Shown: positions 1-4,775 of the stretch, piece by piece
Position numbering within the stretch: the first letter of the stretch is position 1
How the letters are laid out: each line of letters begins with the position of its first letter
Assembly (NCBI GenBank): GCA_044224705.1
Contig: JBGAJY010000234.1
Span: forward strand, 1 to 8,396
Direction: 5' to 3'
DNA length: 8,396 nt
From: M3007 sp044224705
GTDB lineage: Bacteria; Bacteroidota; Bacteroidia; Chitinophagales; Saprospiraceae
Notes under the pieces: generated by a model
Told to the model about the DNA's origin: nothing
The model's input: only the letters and a program-made list of their open reading frames with translations
The model's database searches: none
Program-made: the position numbers and the translations under genes

Positions 1-1
1 G

Positions 2-562
2 GCAGAAGAAATTTTAGATAAAAAAGAAATTGCAAAGTTGCTGATTGTTGTTGAAAAGTCTTTGATGACAAAAAAGAGTACCCAGCGTCACGAAAATATT
101 AGGCGTATTGTAGCAACTCTTAGGTCGATGTATCATATGTATCGCTTTCGATATGAAATGACTCCTGAAGTATATGCTGATGGAAGAACCATAATGAGCA
201 GAACTTTAACACATACTGAAGCTTCTTTTTTATTTCAACTTAATAATACCGAATTAAAATTTGCACGAATTCTTGATCCAGAATATGCATTCGCTATTGA
301 AATAGATAGGATGGGTGATGATGCAATTGTTCCTGATAATCTTGAACCACTTGAAAAAATATTAAACCTTGCGATTGACTTCAATTCATTAAAGGCTTTT
401 GGTGAAGGAAATAAAAAAAATAGGCACCTTATCCCTGAAGTCGAAAAATACTTGTCTGCCAACCTCCTAATCCTACATTGCCTGGAATCCGCCAACTACG
501 TCTCCAAACCCATCCGCGAAAAAATGCTCCACGAGATCTGCCTGCCCAAGCGGGAGGGGTAG
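2..562 (+). CDS. Unrecognised protein, 5' end outside the window
   Basis: The reading frame is open to the left edge, so the true start lies upstream; the TTG at 38 and the ATG at 65 are internal possibilities but neither is needed. The visible 186 residues are mostly helical-looking and charged, with no membrane segment, signal peptide or family motif I recognise. Base use is odd: to about position 440 the gene is strongly AT-rich, with many AAA, AAT and TTA codons, whereas the last 35 or so codons are GC-rich like the rest of the window. The last 15 codons plus stop recur at 1124-1169 (see repeat). The stop TAG (560-562) directly abuts the stop of the convergent toxin gene. The composition suggests acquired DNA joined to a resident gene 3' end. 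Function unknown; that it is coding is fairly sure from the long open frame in AT-rich DNA. Confidence 0.7.
   Translation, partial: AEEILDKKEIAKLLIVVEKSLMTKKSTQRHENIRRIVATLRSMYHMYRFRYEMTPEVYADGRTIMSRTLTHTEASFLFQLNNTELKFARILDPEYAFAIEIDRMGDDAIVPDNLEPLEKILNLAIDFNSLKAFGEGNKKNRHLIPEVEKYLSANLLILHCLESANYVSKPIREKMLHEICLPKREG
517..562 (+). repeat. 46-bp direct repeat, left copy (gene 3' end)
   Basis: This copy matches 1124-1169 at 43 of 46 positions, in the same orientation. It encodes the C-terminus EKMLHEICLPKREG and the stop codon of the upstream gene. The differences are GAG/GAA, CCC/CCG and CGG/CGA, all silent third-position changes. The toxin-antitoxin pair lies between the copies. Confidence 0.85.
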
Positions 563-862
563 CTATCGGCGGTAAGGATTCCGCTCAGGGTCCATCCGAC
601 CATCCCAAATAAACAAAATGATGACTTTAGCCCCGGCAACGCGGTAGTAAAAGGAGTGATAACGACCGATCTTTTTCCGGCGGACGGTTTTAAAACGCAT
701 GGTGTGGCCGCTTTCCGGGTAGTGGGCCAGCAATCCGGTTTTCTCAGTGACATTCCGGACAAATCTTGCAGCGACGGCTTCTGAAAATTCCTCTTTGAGG
801 TACCGGATGATTTCCCGGTATTGTTGAGCGGCTTTTGGTTTCCAGCTTATTGTTTTAGCCAT
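563..862 (-). CDS. ParE/RelE-family toxin of a type II toxin-antitoxin pair
   Basis: A 99-residue protein with the layout of the RelE/ParE superfamily: an N-terminal strand (ISWKPKAAQQY), two helices carrying the family's conserved Y-x-x-I-I-x-Y-L pattern (about residues 11-45), a YPESG turn (48-52), then strands with KIGRYHSFYYRV (64-75) and IILFIWDGRMDPERNP (81-96). The final R-x-D-P motif and length are typical. ParE members act on DNA gyrase and RelE members cut mRNA on the ribosome; the sequence alone does not decide which. The start overlaps the antitoxin gene by 16 bp, showing translational coupling with the antitoxin first. The stop codon meets the stop of the convergent AT-rich gene with no base between. 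Family assignment is confident; target unknown. Confidence 0.9.
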   Translation of the reverse strand: MAKTISWKPKAAQQYREIIRYLKEEFSEAVAARFVRNVTEKTGLLAHYPESGHTMRFKTVRRKKIGRYHSFYYRVAGAKVIILFIWDGRMDPERNPYRR

Positions 863-1089
863 TGTCGGGCCATTTGAGTGACTTTTTCGTTCGGAACAAG
901 GTCACTTTCGTCATAGCTTTCCTCGATAGCACGTTCGAGCATGGCCAGCAGTTCAGGGGAGAGGTCTTCCAGGCGGTCTTCCGTCTGCAACATTTCCAGG
1001 CATTTTTCCAGCATTTTTTTTAGCAATTCCGGGTCGTCCACTTCTGCAAGCAGGCTGATAAAATTACCCCTGATCTCCATAGTATTCAT
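847..1089 (-). CDS. Antitoxin partner of the ParE/RelE-type toxin
   Basis: I place the start at the ATG of 1089 (80 residues, beginning MNTMEIRGNF); the ATG at 1080 is also possible. A longer frame to 1191 is unlikely, because it would run through the promoter and the direct repeat. The protein is small and acidic: a helical N-terminal part (VDDPELLKKMLEKCLEML), a middle acidic stretch, and a C-terminal VPNEKVTQMARQWLKQ. The last part resembles the toxin-binding tail (IPHEEV...WLK) of Bacteroidota addiction-module antitoxins. No clear DNA-binding fold is visible. It precedes and overlaps the toxin gene by 16 bp. It should neutralise the toxin by binding it, and such antitoxins often repress their own promoter. 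The assignment rests mainly on position and tail similarity. Confidence 0.8.
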   Translation of the reverse strand: MNTMEIRGNFISLLAEVDDPELLKKMLEKCLEMLQTEDRLEDLSPELLAMLERAIEESYDESDLVPNEKVTQMARQWLKQ

Positions 1090-1106
1090 GATGCTTGAAT
1101 TTTGTA

Positions 1107-1114
1107 CAAAGTTA
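1107..1114 (-). promoter_or_regulatory. Bacteroidota -7 promoter box for the ParE-type pair
   Basis: The minus strand reads TAACTTTG, a perfect TAnnTTTG match. Transcription would start near 1100, about ten bases before the ATG at 1089. I see no good TTTG at the -33 position; that region lies in the direct repeat (TTTTTTCG on the minus strand). Confidence 0.5.
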
Positions 1115-1123
1115 ACCGGGTTT

Positions 1124-1169
1124 CGAAAAAATGCTCCACGAAATCTGCCTGCCGAAGCGAGAGGGGTAG
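1124..1169 (+). repeat. 46-bp direct repeat, right copy (gene 3' end remnant)
   Basis: This is the second copy of 517-562. Read in the matching frame it encodes the same 14 C-terminal residues (EKMLHEICLPKREG) plus TAG, but it is not attached to any visible gene body. Similarity stops at 1124 on the left and after the TAG on the right. It looks like the leftover 3' end of a gene related to the one ending at 562. Confidence 0.8.
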
Positions 1170-1174
1170 GTGAA

Positions 1175-1206
1175 TTGCAGTTTCCGGCCACTTTCCCTTA
1201 TTTTTG
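1175..1206 (+). promoter_or_regulatory. Promoter of the UPF0175/DUF3368 operon
   Basis: TATTTTTG at 1199-1206 matches the Bacteroidota -7 consensus TAnnTTTG. A TTG at 1175-1177 lies 21 bases upstream, the usual spacing for the -33 element. Transcription would start near 1213, about 12 bases before the antitoxin ATG at 1225. Confidence 0.55.
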
Positions 1207-1224
1207 TACTTCAACTACCCGACC

Positions 1225-1467
1225 ATGCTCACCATCAACGACGCTTGGCTGCGCGACACCAATCTCAACGAATCGGAGCTCCGTCTCGAACTGGCCCTGG
1301 CCTTGCTCGAGCGCCGTCGTGTTTCTTTTGACCAGGCCCTGAAACTGGCACAGTTGGAAACCCTTGAATTTTTGAAGCACGTCCGGAAACGGAACATTAC
1401 CCTGGAATTTGGCGAGGAGGAATTGATGCACGATATTCAGACCCTTCGCCAACTCGGGCAGTTATGA
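1225..1467 (+). CDS. UPF0175-family antitoxin
   Basis: An 80-residue protein starting MLTINDAWL. I chose the ATG at 1225 over the in-frame TTG at 1204 because the latter lies inside the -7 promoter box. The region LRLELALALLERRRVSFDQALKLA followed by TLEFLKHVRKRNI is the family signature: a helix ending in E-x-x-x-x-S, then the A-x-x-L-A helix-turn-helix-like segment. The acidic tail EEELMHDIQTLRQL matches the family's usual end. UPF0175 proteins are encoded next to DUF3368 PIN-like toxins and are thought to bind DNA and the toxin. The gene overlaps the toxin by four bases (ATGA, 1464-1467), so the two are co-translated. Confidence 0.88.
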   Translation: MLTINDAWLRDTNLNESELRLELALALLERRRVSFDQALKLAQLETLEFLKHVRKRNITLEFGEEELMHDIQTLRQLGQL

Positions 1468-1958
1468 TCGTCGTTAGCGATACCTCTGCTATTAGTGCAT
1501 TTCTGCTGATTGAACAATTGGAATTATTGCCACAACTGTACGGCCGTGTGATCGTGCCGCCTTCAGTCATGGCCGAACTATTGCTTCTGGAAAGCCGGTA
1601 TGGACATGATCTTTCTAGTTTAGATGCAGACTGGTTGGAGGTGATCCCTATTTCAAATACCGAGCTTTTTAAACAATATTTGACAGTTTTGGACCTCGGC
1701 GAATCTGAAGCACTCGTGCTTACGCAGGAACTTCAAGCAGACCTTCTTTTGATCGATGAAATGAAGGGCCGGAAAGTCGCAGAAGCTGCGGGTATCGCTT
1801 ATACTGGCGTCTTGGGCGTGCTGCTAAGCGCCAAGTCAAAACGCCTGATTGAATCTATCCGGCCTTTGCTGGATGCACTGATCAAAAAGGCGGGTTTCAG
1901 AATGAGTCCGGCTTTGATGGAATTCGTCCTGGAACAAGCAAATGAATTGCACAAATAA
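1464..1958 (+). CDS. DUF3368 PIN-like toxin (predicted ribonuclease)
   Basis: A 164-residue protein with the DUF3368 pattern throughout. The N-terminal strand VVSDTSAI carries the first PIN acidic residue (D6). E38 sits in VMAEL, GESEAL carries E80 and E82, and D98 falls in LLIDEMKGRKVA with R103. Then come the typical TGVLGVLLSAK and the C-terminal GFRMSPALMEFVL. PIN-domain toxins use such acidic residues to hold metal ions and cut RNA; activity here is inferred from the family. The start overlaps the antitoxin stop in an ATGA. No obvious T-tract terminator follows; 1959-2106 shows only a C-rich stretch (about 1975-1987) and no gene. Confidence 0.88.
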   Translation: MIVVSDTSAISAFLLIEQLELLPQLYGRVIVPPSVMAELLLLESRYGHDLSSLDADWLEVIPISNTELFKQYLTVLDLGESEALVLTQELQADLLLIDEMKGRKVAEAAGIAYTGVLGVLLSAKSKRLIESIRPLLDALIKKAGFRMSPALMEFVLEQANELHK

Positions 1959-2106
1959 GGGAGATTGGAACTTTCCCCCTCCCCCCACCGTTCTCCCCGC
2001 CGCCCCATAAAATATTTTCACCCTTTCTCAGTTCAAAACCCTGTCTGCACCGCCAACCGGTGCCCCGCAGTGCAACGCCCGGCCTGTCCCGCGGGTCTAT
2101 GATCCC

Positions 2107-3522
2107 ATGTCTGTCCAAGCAAGCAAAGAAACCTTCCGGCAACGCGCCGTCCGCGTGCTCCGGCAAGCCGTCAACGGTGAAGAACAGGAATTCACCAAAG
2201 GCAGCATCGACCGGGCCATCGTGCTGCTGTCGATTCCGATGATCCTCGAAATGATGATGGAGTCGCTGTTCGCCGTGGTGGATGCGTTTTTCGTGGGCCG
2301 CATCGGCACTGAAGCGGTGGCCACGGTGGGCGTCACGGAGACGGTGCTCACGCTGATCTACTCCGTCGCCATCGGCCTGAGCGCGGCGGCCACGGCCACC
2401 GTGTCGCGGCGGATCGGCGAGGGCGACCGCGATGCAGCGGCCCGCGCCGGCGCGCAAACCATCCTGATCGCGCTGGGGCTCTCGGTCCTGATCGCCGTGC
2501 CGGGCTTCATCTTCGCCAAAGACATCCTCCACCTGATGTCCAAGGACCCCGGCGTAGCCGAGCACGGCTCCCGTTTCACCCGCCTCATGCTCACCGCCAA
2601 CCTGCCCATCCTCCTGCTCTGGATGCTCAACGGCATCTTCCGGGGCGCGGGCGATGCGGCCACGGCCATGCGCGCGCTCTGGATCGCCAATGCGGTGAAT
2701 ATCGTCCTGTGCCCCCTGTTCATCTTCGGCTGGGGGCCCTTTCCGGCCCTCGGCGTGCTGGGTTCGGGCGTGGCTACTACCATCGGCCGCTCCACGGGCG
2801 TGGCGTACCAACTCTGGCAACTCTTCCGCGTCGGACGTATCATTCGCCTGAAAATGGCGCATTTCCGGCCGAACTGGGACGTCTTGGGTCGCCTGGTGCG
2901 CGTCGGCGCGGGCGGTACGGGCCAATACCTGATCGGTTCGTGCAGCTGGATTTTTATGGTCTACATCCTCGGCCAGGAGGGTAAAGACGTGCAGGCGGGC
3001 TATACCATCGCCATTCGCCTCATGATTTTCAGCCTGCTGCCTGCCTGGGGCATGGCGAACGCAGCTGCCACGCTGGTGGGCCAGAACCTCGGCGCCGGGC
3101 ATCCCGAACGGGCGGAGAAATCGGCCTGGCGGGCGGGTTTTTTCAACATGATTTTCCTGGCGGTGATCGGGTTGATTTACCTGATCGCCTCGCCGGTGTT
3201 CATCCGGATTTTTACGCAAGTGCCGGAGGCGGTGCACGCCGGCTCGCTTGCGCTGCGGGTGATGGCGACGGGTTACATTTTCTACGGCTACGGCATGATC
3301 CTGTCGCAGGCGATCAATGGCGCGGGCGATACCCGGACACCCACCCTGCTGAATTTTATCTGTTTCTGGCTGATCGAAATGCCGCTGGCCTGGCTGCTGG
3401 CACTGTACTTCGACTGGGGACAAATAGGCGTTTACATCAGCATCGTGGTGGCGGAAACGGCGCTGGCGCTCGGGGCCATGTGGATTTTCCGGCGCGGGCG
3501 CTGGAAACTGGCGCAGGTGTGA
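2107..3522 (+). CDS. MATE-family multidrug/Na+ (or H+) antiporter
   Basis: A 471-residue inner-membrane protein with about twelve hydrophobic segments in two six-helix halves. It has a hydrophilic N-terminus of about 35 residues, then FTKGSIDRAIVLLSIPMILEMMMES (29-53), typical of Bacteroidota MATE exporters. The half-repeat marks RGAGDAATAM (179-188) and NGAGDTRTPT (404-413) are the family's conserved loop motif, and VGQNLGAG (324-331) is another conserved block. Such proteins export cationic drugs or other small molecules in exchange for Na+ or H+; the substrate cannot be read from sequence. Length is normal and no break is visible. It is flanked by unrelated genes. I see no clear promoter in 1959-2106. 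A long antisense frame across it is a codon-bias shadow. Confidence 0.95.
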   Translation: MSVQASKETFRQRAVRVLRQAVNGEEQEFTKGSIDRAIVLLSIPMILEMMMESLFAVVDAFFVGRIGTEAVATVGVTETVLTLIYSVAIGLSAAATATVSRRIGEGDRDAAARAGAQTILIALGLSVLIAVPGFIFAKDILHLMSKDPGVAEHGSRFTRLMLTANLPILLLWMLNGIFRGAGDAATAMRALWIANAVNIVLCPLFIFGWGPFPALGVLGSGVATTIGRSTGVAYQLWQLFRVGRIIRLKMAHFRPNWDVLGRLVRVGAGGTGQYLIGSCSWIFMVYILGQEGKDVQAGYTIAIRLMIFSLLPAWGMANAAATLVGQNLGAGHPERAEKSAWRAGFFNMIFLAVIGLIYLIASPVFIRIFTQVPEAVHAGSLALRVMATGYIFYGYGMILSQAINGAGDTRTPTLLNFICFWLIEMPLAWLLALYFDWGQIGVYISIVVAETALALGAMWIFRRGRWKLAQV

Positions 3523-3578
3523 AAGAAGAAGTGGCACTGGGCTGTGGCAGTTGTAGTCGGCACTGAGCGCGTATTTTT

Positions 3579-3586
3579 TACTTTTG
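3579..3586 (+). promoter_or_regulatory. Bacteroidota -7 promoter box before the lipoprotein gene
   Basis: TACTTTTG fits TAnnTTTG exactly and ends four bases before the ATG at 3591, which would give a message with almost no leader. The nearest upstream TTG (3551-3553) is about 25 bases away, longer than usual, so the -33 part is weak. Confidence 0.4.
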
Positions 3587-3590
3587 CTGC

Positions 3591-3953
3591 ATGAAGACCC
3601 TTTTCCCTTTGTCCGTACTGATGATCCTGGCGTTGTTCACAGCCTGCACCGGCGATACGCCGGAACAGCGCTACGATAAAATCGCCACGGGATTCTGCGA
3701 ATGCACCGGCCAATTGGCCACACTCAACAAACAATACGTCGAACTGGCTAACGACACCACCGGCCGCGCCGTGGAAGCCTTGCGTGAAATGCAAACGGAA
3801 TACGCCAAAGCTAAAGAATGCTCGGCAGCCATTATCGCGCAATTCGGCAAACTGAAACCCGAAGAGTTCGATGCGGTGCAAAAAGCCCTGGCGGGGAAAT
3901 GCCCGGATATGACGGAACAGCGGGATTTGCTGCATGAAATGCTTGGAGAGTAA
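3591..3953 (+). CDS. Small secreted lipoprotein of unknown function
   Basis: 120 residues. The N-terminus MKTLFPLSVLMILALFTAC is a lipoprotein signal peptide with a lipobox (F-T-A-C), so Cys19 should become the lipid-anchored first residue. The mature part is about 100 residues, helical and charged, with four more cysteines: FCEC at 36 and 38, C77 and C104. These could form two disulfides in the periplasm or at the cell surface. The pattern FCECTGQLATLNK resembles small lipoproteins common in Bacteroidota, but I know no function. A -7 box lies directly upstream. The stop TAA (3951-3953) is also the first three bases of the repeat unit that follows, so the repeat array begins inside the gene's last codon. 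Confidence 0.8.
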   Translation: MKTLFPLSVLMILALFTACTGDTPEQRYDKIATGFCECTGQLATLNKQYVELANDTTGRAVEALREMQTEYAKAKECSAAIIAQFGKLKPEEFDAVQKALAGKCPDMTEQRDLLHEMLGE

Positions 3954-4116
3954 CACCAACCTCCAGGTTGGCAGATTGTAACGCCAACCTCCAGGTTGGC
4001 AGGATTGTAACGCCAACCTCCAGGTTGGCAGGATTGTAGCGCCAACCTCCAGGTTGGCAGGATTGTAACGCCAACCTCCAGGTTGGCAGGATTGTAACGC
4101 CAACCTCCAGGTTGGC
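3951..4116 (+). repeat. Palindromic repeat array, six direct units
   Basis: Six copies of the 18-bp core GCCAACCTCCAGGTTGGC start at 3955 (first base A instead of G), 3983, 4012, 4041, 4070 and 4099. The period is 29 bp, except 28 for the first. The linker is AGGATTGTAAC with minor changes: one G missing in the first, TAGC in the one before 4041. The core is a near-perfect palindrome: arms GCCAACCT and AGGTTGGC around a CC centre, so each unit can form an 8-bp hairpin. Because linkers are as conserved as cores this is not CRISPR. It resembles REP/BIME-type intergenic elements. The minus strand stays open across the array, producing spurious reading frames rich in PGGWRYN and TWRLALQS. Confidence 0.95.
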
Positions 4117-4170
4117 AAGATTTAGAAAAATACTTGCTGCCGCCAGTTGCGCGGTTTGCCGCAATACATC

Positions 4171-4261
4171 GCCAATCGGGAGGTTGGCCTTACAGTTCAC
4201 CAATGCGCCAACCTGGAGGTTGGCGCTACAGACATCGCCAACCTGGAGGTTGGCGCTACAG
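4171..4261 (-). repeat. Same palindromic repeat family, three units in opposite orientation
   Basis: The reverse-complement core GCCAACCTGGAGGTTGGC occurs at 4207-4224 and 4237-4254; a copy with two changes (GCCAATCGGGAGGTTGGC) is at 4171-4188. Each is followed by a GCTACAG-like linker (CTTACAG after the first), which corresponds to the inverted linker GTTACA of the left array. The last linker ends at 4261, one base before the folB ATG. About 54 bp of non-repeat sequence (4117-4170) separates the two arrays. Confidence 0.93.
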
Positions 4262-4262
4262 T

Positions 4263-4775
4263 ATGGCCTGGATAGCCCTCGAAGGCATGCGATTTTTTAG
4301 CCACCACGGCGTCTACGAAGCGGAAAAACTGCTCGGCGGCGAGTACGTGGTCGACGTGTACGTCCGCACCGGCACAGCGAAGGCCGCCCTGGCCGACAGC
4401 CTGGAAGCCACGGTCAATTACGAAACCATTTTTCAGATCGTCCGACTGGAAATGGACCAGCCGCGACAACTCATCGAAACCGTCGTGGCCAATATCGTGG
4501 CGCGCATGAAGCACCAGTTCAATACCATGGAGGCCTTGCGCGTCCGGGTACGCAAACTCCACCCGCCGCTCGGCGGACGCCTCGACGCGGCTTTTGTGGA
4601 AGAAATCCTCGAATTTGTCAGTGAATGCCCGCGCTGTAAAAAGAAGTTCATCACCTACGGCGACGATTGCTGGGAGCGCTTTCCCAACCTGCACCCGGCT
4701 ACCCGGGAAACACTGGCCCGGCAGTTCGGGCCGCGCTGCCTGTGTGACGACTGTCTGAAATTCTATTCCGGATAG
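4263..4775 (+). CDS. folB: Dihydroneopterin aldolase with C-terminal CWC-like cysteine-rich domain
   Basis: FolB converts 7,8-dihydroneopterin to 6-hydroxymethyl-dihydropterin in folate synthesis. I chose the ATG at 4263 because MAWIALEGMRFFSHHGVYEAE is the usual FolB beginning; an upstream extension would translate the repeats. Family marks are HHGV (14-17) with E19/E21, the VNYE block with Tyr53, LIET with Glu72, and the catalytic-type lysine K98 in RKLHPP. The normal domain ends near residue 118. A tail of about 50 residues follows in frame, with CPRC (122-125), C136 in DCWE, and CLCDDCL (159-165). This spacing resembles the stand-alone cysteine-rich CWC family, which probably binds metal, although two of that family's cysteines (after F, and the last of CWC) seem to be absent. 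The 3' end overlaps mtaB by 77 bp on the opposite strand. No promoter box other than the repeats is visible upstream. Confidence 0.92.
   Translation: MAWIALEGMRFFSHHGVYEAEKLLGGEYVVDVYVRTGTAKAALADSLEATVNYETIFQIVRLEMDQPRQLIETVVANIVARMKHQFNTMEALRVRVRKLHPPLGGRLDAAFVEEILEFVSECPRCKKKFITYGDDCWERFPNLHPATRETLARQFGPRCLCDDCLKFYSG

Noticed and set aside
1090..1191. 34-residue N-terminal extension of the antitoxin
   Set aside because: It would run through the TAACTTTG promoter box and the direct repeat, and its composition is unlike the rest.
1897..3537. 546-codon open frame on the minus strand
   Set aside because: It is antisense to the MATE gene, rich in His, Arg, Asp and Gln with no domain pattern, as expected from the third-position GC bias of the real gene.
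3432..4203. Minus-strand frames with repeated PGGWRYN and TWRLALQS peptides that look like a repeat protein
   Set aside because: The peptides come from the 29-bp DNA repeat read in three frames with no stops on that strand; they extend antisense into the lipoprotein and MATE genes and have no credible start.
3951..4261. CRISPR array
   Set aside because: The period is right (28-30 bp) but the linkers between cores are nearly identical, there are no unique spacers, and no cas gene is visible.
4134..4262. 43-residue N-terminal extension of FolB
   Set aside because: It would translate the palindromic repeats (QPGGWRY repeated); FolB proteins start with the segment encoded from 4263.
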